Program-made: the position numbers and the translations under genes | In this document: in pieces, positions 1 through 9,000 of the stretch | Layout of the letters: the number at the start of each line of letters is the position of its first letter | Position numbering within the stretch: position 1 is the first letter of the stretch | Origin: a virus | Strand: one strand, 5' to 3' | Length of the DNA: 43,312 bases | IMG/VR virus record: IMGVR_UViG_3300025151_000081 | Coordinates: 1 to 43,312 of that record | The notes under the pieces: model-generated | The model's database searches: none | Told to the model about the DNA's origin: nothing | What the model saw: only the letters and a program-made list of their open reading frames with translations

Positions 1-1
1 T

Positions 2-2590
2 AGTGCTAGTCATGTACCTACTCAACAAAGTGTTAAAGCATATGTAGATGCAAATAGCGGTGCAAACACATCTGGTTCTAACAATCAATTACTTACTGAT
101 GATGGTTCTGGTGGTATAACTTCTGAAGGAAGTCTTACTTTTGATGGAACAAGTCTGCAATTAAGCAATAATAAAATTTTAAGCTTAGGTGATGATGACG
201 ATATAAAGCTTTATCACAATAGTTCTTCAGGTAATGCAAATATAGAAAATTATACTGGTAGTCTTTATGTTACTAACTACACAGATGATGGAGATATTTT
301 CTTTAGAGTAGATGATGGTGGTAGTAATGTTATTACTGCATTACAAATAGATGCAAGTGATGCAGGAACTGCAACATTTAATCACGATATTCTCCTAAAT
401 AAAGAATTAAGTGCAATTAGATTTGGTGCAAGTCAACAAGGAAGCATATATGAACACGCAAGTGATATAGTTGTTTCAAATAGTGCAGCAGGTAATGATA
501 CTATATTTGAGAATTTAAATAGTGCTGGTGATACCTATGTAAAGAATTTATTTATAGATGGTAGCACTTCAAGAGTCGGTATAGGAACTAACTCACCTGG
601 TGCATTTCTTGATGTTCATAAAGATAATGATAATTCAGGGAATCAATTTAGAGTAGCAGATACAGAAGGTGGTAGTGCAGCAGTGAGAACATACTCTACT
701 TCTGACGGCACAGGATTAATTATAAATCATTATTACGCTGTTGGTGGTAGTCCATATATGAGATATTCAGATTTTGTATCATCAATGGGAGATGCTGCAG
801 CAACAACAATGAGATTTTTAACAAAACCTGCATCTGCAAATCCTGCAGTTGCTATGGTAATAAACAATTCTCAAAATGTCGGAATAGGAACTGATTCACC
901 TGCAACAAAGCTACATTTAATGTCAGGAGATTTATTTCTTACTGCTAACTCAACTTCTGCTAATTCAGGACAAGGAATATTTTGGCAATCAACAACAAGT
1001 GGTTGGAACACAGGACAAGCATTAGGTGCTATTTATGGTAGACGAGTAGATGCCTCAAATGGATATTTAAGATTTGATACAAGAAGTAGTGGAACAACTG
1101 CAGAAAGAATGAGATTAACAGAATATGGGAGATTAGGTATTGGAACAGATACTCCATCATATAAGCTAGATATTAATGGTAGCACCAGAATTGTTGGAGA
1201 TAGTGAAGAAGTACTTAGATTTCAAAATGGTAGCACAAGCAATGTTCAAAGTATTGAAATGGATAGTTCAAGGTTTTACTTTTACAATAGGACTGCAGGA
1301 GCATTTAATTCTATTGCAGTATTAAATAGTGGCTCAGTCGGGATAGGAACTACATCACCTGCAGGAAAACTACACATAGACCAAAGTTTAGACAACACTT
1401 TAATTGTAAGCGATAATCCTCATTCAACTACTAATGCAACAAGTGGTATTTCTTTTGGTGGGCATAGTAATGGTAATACATATATTGATACAAAAACTCA
1501 TACTGGTGGCTTATTAATTGGCAGAATTGGAGAGGGAACTGAACAAGGATATACAAGAACTTGGTTACAAGTAGATGCTACAAATAGTAATGTAACTTTT
1601 GGTGGACAATTAAATATTGGTGGTGCATTAACTGGTGTTACTGGTTTATATGGTGCAAGTAGTACTCTTACATTATATAACAATACTTATAATTTTAAGA
1701 ATGCAAGTTCTGGTGATATGATGAGTTTAACTTCTACTGGATTAGGTATAGGAACTACATCACCTGATGAAAGACTTTCTGTAGTAAGTGGTAGTTCAAA
1801 TAGAACTGCACACTTTGGTAGATATGCAGATAATGGATTATTCTTACATAGTGAAGCAGCGGCAGATGATTCTCATAAAAATTGGATTATACAAACACAA
1901 GAAAATATAGACGGTGGTTTAGAAATTACACCAAGTGCTTCTAATGGTGGCTATGATTGGGTAAGTGCTGGTGGTTTAGCAATTAAATCTGATGGTCATG
2001 TTGGAATTGGCACAAATGCACCAGGTTATATTTTGCACACTCACGATGGTAGTGCAGATTCAAGACATAAAGTATCTACAAGTAGTCATGGAACATATTT
2101 TGAATCAGGCGTATCATCAGATAGTGCTGGTATTATATTAGTAGCAGGTCATAATTCATCTATATTAAATATTTATTTACAAAATAGTGGTGGTTCAGCA
2201 TCTAATGAATTTCAATTCCAACACGATGGAGATTTTCACGCAGATGGAGATGTTATTGCTTTTTCTACCACAGTATCAGATAAAAGATTAAAAGATAATG
2301 TCAAAACAATAGATAGTGCTTTAAATAAAGTGATGAAATTGAGAGGTGTAGAGTTTGACTGGAATCAAGGTAAAAGAAAAGGACAGCACGATTTAGGACT
2401 TATTGCACAAGAAGTAGAAGAAGTATTACCTGAATTAGTTAGAGAAAAAACTCTTTGCACAGGAGAATACGAAGGTAATGAACAAGAATTTAAAACAGTA
2501 GATTATGAAAAAATAGTCGGTGTTTTAATTGAAGCAGTTAAAGAACAACAAGAACAAATTAACAAATTAGAGGAGAAGTTAAATGGCTAA
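2..2590 (+). CDS. Tail fibre with C-terminal S74 intramolecular chaperone (5' end missing)
   Basis: The reading frame is open from base 2, so 862 residues of a larger protein are present. The first residues carry the TQQSVKAYVD motif that also occurs near the right window end. Six [VL]GIGTxxP repeats start at nucleotides 575, 878, 1133, 1337, 1742 and 2000, each followed by a KLHI-like strand, typical of beta-rich trimeric fibres. The C-terminal ~110 residues are a Peptidase_S74 / endosialidase chaperone: S759-D760 begins SDKRLKDNV, followed by LGLIAQEVEEVLPELV and a terminal coiled coil (IEAVKEQQEQINKLEEKL). In this family the domain trimerises the fibre and then cleaves itself off at the serine. 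It overlaps the next gene by 8 nt. Receptor specificity is unknown. Confidence 0.93.
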   Translation, partial: SASHVPTQQSVKAYVDANSGANTSGSNNQLLTDDGSGGITSEGSLTFDGTSLQLSNNKILSLGDDDDIKLYHNSSSGNANIENYTGSLYVTNYTDDGDIFFRVDDGGSNVITALQIDASDAGTATFNHDILLNKELSAIRFGASQQGSIYEHASDIVVSNSAAGNDTIFENLNSAGDTYVKNLFIDGSTSRVGIGTNSPGAFLDVHKDNDNSGNQFRVADTEGGSAAVRTYSTSDGTGLIINHYYAVGGSPYMRYSDFVSSMGDAAATTMRFLTKPASANPAVAMVINNSQNVGIGTDSPATKLHLMSGDLFLTANSTSANSGQGIFWQSTTSGWNTGQALGAIYGRRVDASNGYLRFDTRSSGTTAERMRLTEYGRLGIGTDTPSYKLDINGSTRIVGDSEEVLRFQNGSTSNVQSIEMDSSRFYFYNRTAGAFNSIAVLNSGSVGIGTTSPAGKLHIDQSLDNTLIVSDNPHSTTNATSGISFGGHSNGNTYIDTKTHTGGLLIGRIGEGTEQGYTRTWLQVDATNSNVTFGGQLNIGGALTGVTGLYGASSTLTLYNNTYNFKNASSGDMMSLTSTGLGIGTTSPDERLSVVSGSSNRTAHFGRYADNGLFLHSEAAADDSHKNWIIQTQENIDGGLEITPSASNGGYDWVSAGGLAIKSDGHVGIGTNAPGYILHTHDGSADSRHKVSTSSHGTYFESGVSSDSAGIILVAGHNSSILNIYLQNSGGSASNEFQFQHDGDFHADGDVIAFSTTVSDKRLKDNVKTIDSALNKVMKLRGVEFDWNQGKRKGQHDLGLIAQEVEEVLPELVREKTLCTGEYEGNEQEFKTVDYEKIVGVLIEAVKEQQEQINKLEEKLNG

Positions 2591-2834
2591 AGTAATCGCA
2601 GAAAAAACACAAGAACAAGTACAGGTTGATTCACCTAAGCAAGTAGAAATAAAGCATACAAGAGTTATGCAAGATGCTTCGGGTAAAGATGTAACAGTAG
2701 TAGACTATGTGGAAACAAAACAAGTAGACCAAGCTATATCACAATGTGAAGCACATAAAGCTAATTTAGAATCACAGCTTACTGAGTGTGAAGCAGAATT
2801 AGCAGACTATATAGCAATAAGAGATGCTGAATAA
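2583..2834 (+). CDS. Small protein downstream of fibre, unknown function
   Basis: 83 residues, acidic, no membrane segment. The ATG follows the ribosome site GAGGAGAAG inside the 3' end of the fibre gene, with an 8-nt overlap. The N-terminal half resembles short beta strands (VEIKHTRVMQD, VTVVDYVETKQ). The C-terminal half is a predicted helix with two cysteines (AISQCEAHKANLESQLTECEAEL), likely coiled coil. Its place between the fibre and virion proteins suggests a minor virion or fibre-assembly factor, but that is inference from position only. Confidence 0.75.
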   Translation: MAKVIAEKTQEQVQVDSPKQVEIKHTRVMQDASGKDVTVVDYVETKQVDQAISQCEAHKANLESQLTECEAELADYIAIRDAE

Positions 2835-2881
2835 TGATTGGCTATCTTATTAGGTTAATTAATCGTATAAAGGGTAAATAA
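2834..2881 (+). CDS. 15-residue cationic amphipathic peptide, possible
   Basis: Reads MIGYLIRLINRIKGK. Its ATG overlaps the upstream stop (TAATG) and its own stop overlaps the next ATG in the same way, so ribosomes could pass through all three genes. The AAAGGG in its last codons serves as ribosome site for the next gene. Hydrophobic residues alternate with Arg/Lys, as in membrane-active peptides. It may be only a coupling spacer that happens to be open. Confidence 0.35.
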   Translation: MIGYLIRLINRIKGK

Positions 2882-3222
2882 TGGCAGGTCCAGCAGTAGG
2901 AACAAGTAATGTAGGTATGAGAGCAATAGGTAGTGCTTTAGGTGAAGCTACTGGTGTAAATGAAACTACAAACCTAAGCTTAGCAAGTTTATGTGGTGGT
3001 ACAGATGGAAGTATTACAAATACATTTCCAAGTAATGATGACAGTGGACCTGCAGATACTTTTAATAGATTAGGTGGTACAAACAATCCTATACAAAGTA
3101 CACAAATAGATAATCCTGATGCTACTTTGTTAAATAATATAGGAACAGCACCATATCACATGAGTCACACTTTTGGTGGGCAACACGCTGACCTTAGTGG
3201 TGGTGGTGGACCAGGTCAATAA
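2881..3222 (+). CDS. Gly/Ser/Asn-rich small virion protein candidate
   Basis: 113 residues rich in Gly, Ser, Thr and Asn with no charged helix, ending in a GGGGPGQ tail. It resembles structural or decoration-type proteins in composition but no family is recognised. The start follows AAAGGGTAAATA and overlaps the preceding mini-gene stop. It lies between the fibre and ejection protein genes, so a tail-tip, fibre-associated or head-decoration role is plausible. Confidence 0.7.
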   Translation: MAGPAVGTSNVGMRAIGSALGEATGVNETTNLSLASLCGGTDGSITNTFPSNDDSGPADTFNRLGGTNNPIQSTQIDNPDATLLNNIGTAPYHMSHTFGGQHADLSGGGGPGQ

Positions 3223-3284
3223 TAATGAAAAAATAGTAGAAATGGTAACTAGTATATTAATAAATTAGTGAGGGTATATATATT

Positions 3285-4247
3285 ATGACAAAAGGATTTT
3301 CACAATATCAACAATCACAACTAGGGGTCTCAGCTGCTAAAGCTAGAGCTATATCTGAACGTAGTCAGGCAAGTACACGTACTGGGCTTACTGGTATACA
3401 GGAAAAAGAAGCTTTAGAAAGAGCAGCAGACGAGCTAGAAAAAATAGCAAAAGAAGCTGAGAGAAACGCAGCAAAGCGTGGAAGAAGAGCTTCTTTTGGT
3501 AGATTACTTGGTAGTATAGCAGGTTTTGCGATAGGTGGACCAGTTGGTAAAGCTGCATTAGGAACAGCATTAGGTGGTCTAGCAGGTACAGCAGCAGCTG
3601 GTGGATTTAGAAGCTATGGAGTAGATGTACCTGATAGTTTAGTTCCTGGTGGTATTTTTTACGGAAGAGAAAGAGAAGCTTTCAGAGAGCGTGCAGAAGA
3701 CCTAGAAAAAGCTTTTGATGACTTAACTGATGCACAAAGAATGGGTATAGCTAAAGATACTTTAGTTGGATATTTGACAGGAAGAGGTTTAGGTAAATTA
3801 GGAGAAGCTAAAATAGGAGATTTAGATACCAGCTTAAATGAATTACTTGAAATGGGTAAAGAAGGAAAAATAGACTATACTAAAATGGATTATTTAAAAG
3901 ACACCTTAAGAGAGGCTGCAGGTGGTATAGGTGAAAAAAGAATGAAAGAATTAGTACCAATGAGTAACGTAAGAAATGTTGTACCAACTGGTACTGCTGG
4001 AAACTTAATGGGTGCTTATAAAGGTGCAGCACCAACTATAGAAATACCTTTTGAACTGCTTCCTAAAACAACTTATGAAGAAATGATGAACCCTTTTGAA
4101 GATATTAATATTTTTAATTTTGATGACAGGATTAAAAATTTTAATCAACGTGGGGATTTTTTGACTGAAAATTTTTTTGGGAGCAGAGGATTAAACAGAA
4201 GAAATAGTTTATTTCAAACTGTTGGACCAATAGGAGGAATATTATAA
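3285..4247 (+). CDS. Internal virion / ejection protein candidate with Gly-rich hydrophobic segment
   Basis: 320 residues; start follows GAGGGTATATATATT. Residues ~45-68 form a charged alpha-helix (EKEALERAADELEKIAKEAE). This is followed by a Gly/Ala-rich hydrophobic stretch at ~72-107 (LLGSIAGFAIGGPVGKAALG) able to insert in membranes. The rest is mixed helical. This arrangement and its place in a run of four large genes upstream of a giant protein match podovirus inner-core proteins that are ejected into the host envelope. It ends TAATG onto the next gene. Confidence 0.7.
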   Translation: MTKGFSQYQQSQLGVSAAKARAISERSQASTRTGLTGIQEKEALERAADELEKIAKEAERNAAKRGRRASFGRLLGSIAGFAIGGPVGKAALGTALGGLAGTAAAGGFRSYGVDVPDSLVPGGIFYGREREAFRERAEDLEKAFDDLTDAQRMGIAKDTLVGYLTGRGLGKLGEAKIGDLDTSLNELLEMGKEGKIDYTKMDYLKDTLREAAGGIGEKRMKELVPMSNVRNVVPTGTAGNLMGAYKGAAPTIEIPFELLPKTTYEEMMNPFEDINIFNFDDRIKNFNQRGDFLTENFFGSRGLNRRNSLFQTVGPIGGIL

Positions 4248-4885
4248 TGCCACATAGACCAGGACATAATAGTGGAATGTTTGACCCTAATCAGTTTGAC
4301 CAACCAAGTGCGTATGAACAAATGGAAATGCCAGAGTTTGGAACATACGACCAACCAGAGTCACCAGCAGGTGCTGTAGATACAAGCAATATGAGTCAAC
4401 AATTAAGATTTTTGACAGAAATGTTTCAACCTTTTGGAGTTACACCTGACCAATTAGGTCAATACAGTAATTTTATAGGTGAAATACCAGAAGAGCTATA
4501 TCAGTTAACAGACCCAAGTGCTGATATTTATCAACAATTTAGACAAGAAAGACAACAAAGGCTATCTGACCAATTAGGAGAAACATACACAGGCTTACAG
4601 TCTAGTTTGTTTCAAGGTCAAAGACAAGCAAGAGGTATGCAAGGTAAAAGAGGTTTTGTTACAGGTAGAGATTTTATGGGTGAAATGAGTCAAGAGGCTT
4701 CTATGAGAGGTCAAAGAGCTGCTTCTGCTTTTGGTAGAGGGTTATATGATATTGAAGAAAATATTGTAGACAGAATAGGTTCAGAAAGAAGATATATAGC
4801 AAATCTTGAAGCACAAAGAAGAAGTGATGCATTAAGACTTGCAGATTTAGCTGGTTTATTTAATGATGAAGGGAGAACAGTTTAA
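4247..4885 (+). CDS. Internal virion protein candidate, Gln-rich
   Basis: 212 residues, rich in Gln, Arg and Met, predicted helical in the second half (FRQERQQRLSDQLGETYTGL; SFAFGRGLYDIEENI-like region). It is coupled to both neighbours through TAATG overlaps at 4247 and 4885. No catalytic motif is visible. Its position between two other putative inner-core genes makes an ejected internal protein the best guess. Confidence 0.68.
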   Translation: MPHRPGHNSGMFDPNQFDQPSAYEQMEMPEFGTYDQPESPAGAVDTSNMSQQLRFLTEMFQPFGVTPDQLGQYSNFIGEIPEELYQLTDPSADIYQQFRQERQQRLSDQLGETYTGLQSSLFQGQRQARGMQGKRGFVTGRDFMGEMSQEASMRGQRAASAFGRGLYDIEENIVDRIGSERRYIANLEAQRRSDALRLADLAGLFNDEGRTV

Positions 4886-5994
4886 TGGCTAGAAAAGTAG
4901 TAGATTCAATTTTAGATGCAGCAGCAATGGCATCAAGACAAGATACTCTTGGAGATATGTTAAACCAGATACCAAGTATTCTACAACAACAGCAGCAAGC
5001 AAAAGAAGCAAGAGAAGATAGACTTCAACAATATGCAGACCAAAAAGCATTTCAAGATAAACAGTTTGAGCAAACTAAAACTTTATCAGAAACAAATTTA
5101 GATTTTAATGTTGTTAACGCTGCAATGGAAATAGATGACCCTGTAGCTAGAGCAGCAGCATTAGGTAAAATTAAACCTAAAACACAAGATGGTTATAGAT
5201 ACTTAAATGCACAACTAGATGGAACAAACTCTATAAATTCAACAATGACAGAGTTTAACACAAACCTTACTGCAGATATAAAAGGTTTTGATGATAAGAG
5301 CTACGAAGAACAAAAATTAATTATAGAGAAATATGAAAATCAAATAGCTTTAAATCCTTCTTTAAAAGGTTTCACAAAGCAAACTGATAACTTGAGAACA
5401 CGTGCAACAACAGCAGAAAACAAAAGAATTGTTCAAGACTTTGCTGCAGGTTTTACACTATCTACATTAAGCGATGAAGAAAACAGGAAAATGCAAGAAC
5501 AAATGAAAAACGCTACTAGTTTTGAACAATTACAAACAATTATAGATATACAACTTAAAGGTAAAGATGGTGGAATGACTGTATCAGAGTTAAATAATTA
5601 TATAGGAAAAATTACTGAAGCAGCAGATGTAGGTATTTATACTGAGGAACAAGCTAGAATAATGATAGACACAGCAATGAAAAAATATGCACCTAAAGTT
5701 ACCCTAGATAATAATAAAAAAGATGAAGTAGACGAAGTAGACACAGCAGGTTATACTACTGTAGCTACAAAAACGCCAATAGGTGGTGATACTATGGTAA
5801 ATACGTACTCTAAAACAGTTAATGGAATAAAAGAATATTACTATGTTGTAATAGACCCAATAACTTTTAGAAGAGAGGGTGAACTTATAAAAATGACTGA
5901 ACAAGAGGCAATAGCTGCAGGCTTAAAGGCTGAAAAAAATAACTCATCTTTATCAGGAGCAGGTGGTCTTACAAACACCAGTCCTCAAAAATAA
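4885..5994 (+). CDS. Internal virion protein candidate, helical
   Basis: 369 residues, strongly helical and Gln-rich near the N-terminus (LQQQQQAKEAREDRLQQYAD). It has long helices through residue ~260 and a beta-containing C-terminal part. There is no transmembrane segment or enzymatic motif. The start overlaps the preceding stop (TAATG). It precedes the 1632-residue giant protein by 16 nt. It may correspond in role to T7 gp15-type inner-core proteins, but I see no sequence-level proof. Confidence 0.7.
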   Translation: MARKVVDSILDAAAMASRQDTLGDMLNQIPSILQQQQQAKEAREDRLQQYADQKAFQDKQFEQTKTLSETNLDFNVVNAAMEIDDPVARAAALGKIKPKTQDGYRYLNAQLDGTNSINSTMTEFNTNLTADIKGFDDKSYEEQKLIIEKYENQIALNPSLKGFTKQTDNLRTRATTAENKRIVQDFAAGFTLSTLSDEENRKMQEQMKNATSFEQLQTIIDIQLKGKDGGMTVSELNNYIGKITEAADVGIYTEEQARIMIDTAMKKYAPKVTLDNNKKDEVDEVDTAGYTTVATKTPIGGDTMVNTYSKTVNGIKEYYYVVIDPITFRREGELIKMTEQEAIAAGLKAEKNNSSLSGAGGLTNTSPQK

Positions 5995-6010
5995 AATTAC
6001 TAAATAAATT

Positions 6011-9000
6011 ATGTCTAATGGAACACAAAATAAAATTGACTGGACCTTATACAAAAAAAATGTTGTTACTCCTACAACAGTAGAAACTCCTACGTACGAT
6101 GTACAACAATTAGACTGGTCTTTATATAAAGAACAAACAAAAGAACCAGAAATAAGAAAAGCTGTAGGGTTTGGTGCGTCTTTTCTTGACGGCTTCACAG
6201 AAGATATGACTTTTGGTCTTATTGATATGGCAGAAGACGGAGATGTATATGCTACTAAAGCAGGAGCAGCAGGACAATTTGGTGGTATGTTTACATCTAT
6301 GATGTTGCAAGCAGCAGCTCTAAGTGCTGTAACTATGGGTGTAGGTGGAGTTGCATTGTTTACAGCAAGAAGTGCTAAAATAGTTAGTGCTGCTAAAAAA
6401 TATAATGCAGCAAAAAAAGCATATCAAGCACAAAAAATTTCTAAAGCTCAATTAATAAAAAAACAAGCAGATGCTTTGAAAAATTCTGGAGTAGGTATAC
6501 CTAATTCTAAGTTATTAGGTAGAAATACCAGCATACTCACAACACAAAAAATGTATTTAGATAAGTTTATGAAACTTGCAGAGACAGACATAAACAGTGC
6601 AAGAAGAATGGTCTTAGGCACAGAAATGATGAGAGAGGGTACAGTAAATGCTGCTATTGGTCAAAAGTTTATTACTGAAGAAAACCTAGGAAGAGAAGTC
6701 ACAGCTGCAGATAGGCTTAAATATGGTGTTCAAGATTTGTTAGCAGGTGGTTTTTTTGGGGCAGGTAGAGCTCATGGTTTTACAAAAGCATTACCTGAAA
6801 TGAGCAAACTTCCAGGAGGAAAATATGGATTATACTTTGCATCTGGATTTACTCAAGCATTACCACAAAAACTAGACGCAGACGAAGAAAGCAACATTGG
6901 AGATAACCTGCCTGCTAGATTTGGAATGGCATCTGTAAGTGCAGTTTTAGGTAGATTTGCAAGAGGTGGTATGGTCACTGAGGCAGTAGATGATGTTCAA
7001 AGAGCAATGAGAAGAATAGGAGCAGATGAATCAACAATAGCAGACGTTACTGATATGTCTTTAAGAATTGCATTAAAAGATGGCGTAGAGCAGATAAGTA
7101 AAGATTTTACTGGTATGTTGTATAAAAGTATAGATGAAAATAAAGATGTTATCATTACCAGAGTAAAAGCTGACGGTAAAGGTGGCAAAAAAAAGTTTTA
7201 TGTTGATTATGATGTTATAGACAAATCTCAAGATAATAAAGTTCTTAGCTCTAAAACTGTAGAAGCAGATAAGTTTTTTCAAAGACATAAAAAACCAGAC
7301 CAAAAATTAATAGACCAGATTAAAAATAATTTAAACCCAGATGGCACTACATCTTCATTTTTTAAAAATCAAAAAGAAGTAAAACAATTTTTAAGCACCC
7401 AAAAATATGGAATATTAACTGCTGAAAATCCTACCAATATAAACTTTCAAGGGTTAGGAGACTATAAACCAAATGCAAAACATAAACCATCAGAGCTTTT
7501 ATTTTCTGAACAAAATGATTTTCTTATTAGAGAGTTGCTAGAAAGAGGATATAAAAGAGAAGACATTATGTCTGTTAAAGGTGTTTGGAAGACTGGTGGT
7601 GAAAACAGTTTTATAGTAAAAAATCTGAAGAAAAAAGATGCTCTAGACCTTATGAAAATATTTGGACAACAAGAAGTTGCAATGAACGATGGTTATTATC
7701 GTTTAATGAAAAATAAAACAACAGGTAAACTAGAGTTTTCTTCTACAAAAAATTTAGATAAAACTAAGGTTGGTGTAAGAGCACAATTTCAAAGAAATGG
7801 GGAAGCAGCAGATTTTTACAGCACAGCAGATTTAAAAAATGGTAAACAAGCAGCGTTTAGAGTAGAATATGATGTTAAAGGTTTTGACGATGATGGTAAT
7901 TTAATTTTTAATAACCCAAGTTATGGTATGCAAGGAGTTTCTTCAAAGCTACTAGCATCACAAGTAGATAATGCTTTAAATGAAGCTGTTGATAGATACT
8001 ATAAAAGATATAGAACTACTGATGCAAGAAAAGATAAAATATATCAAATAAAACAAATGGAATTTGATTTAAAATTAGCTGATGAAACAAACCCTTTTAA
8101 AAATTTAGGAGCAAAATCTTTTAAAGAATTATTATTTGGAACAGAAAGTTTAACAGGAATGTCTAGCAAACAATTAGATTTGTACGCAAGCTTGTTATCT
8201 GGTAAAGAAGATGCATTTGGAAAAAGGTATAAAAGAGGAGACTTTCAAGCTTTTGGAGAAATTCCTGAAGAAATAAGTAAAGTTAGTAGCTTTTTAAACA
8301 ATTATACTTTACCTATAGTTACTAAGTTTAGAAACTTTGCTAAGAAAACAAACAGTCCTTCTTTAAACAAATTAGCAAGCGATTTAGAAAATTATGCCGT
8401 TAGAAAATATAGCAATGAAGGTAAGTATCAAGCTATGAGAGATAGGCAAAAAGAAATATACGCAGAACATAATCTTAATAAGAAAGAAATAAATGAGCTA
8501 GATGAAGTATTAGGTGATTTCATAGAAGAAGGTGACATAGCTAAGTTACGCAAAGATTATTCTAATAAACCACACATGGTAGCTGCTATTAATAAAGCTG
8601 TAGCAGAACATAAAGGATATACAAACGAAATAGTAAATCTTTTAAAAAAAAGAGGAGTACAGGAATTTTACTACAATAAAAAAACTAAACAACTTGAATT
8701 AAGACCTTTAACAGTAGAAGAAAACTTTGTTAGTAGACAAATTACAGAGGAAGCAGCAGAATATTTTAGTTCTATTTCTGGAGATGCAAGACAGGAAATT
8801 ATAAATCAAATTATATTAAGAGATAAAAGATTCCTAGGTAATGGAGAATATGCTCGTTTACCTAGAAGTCAACAAGAAGAAATAGCTGACCTTTTATTTG
8901 GTGTTGCACAACCTAATAATGCAAAGTATGGTGTATACGGACAACAGTTTGCACGTACTACTGACTTACCTCCATTCCTATACATAGATAAAGAAGGTAG

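Noticed and set aside
1-60. Direct terminal repeat marking a complete linear or circularised genome
   Set aside because: The two ends share only a fibre protein motif, not identical DNA, and do not join in frame.
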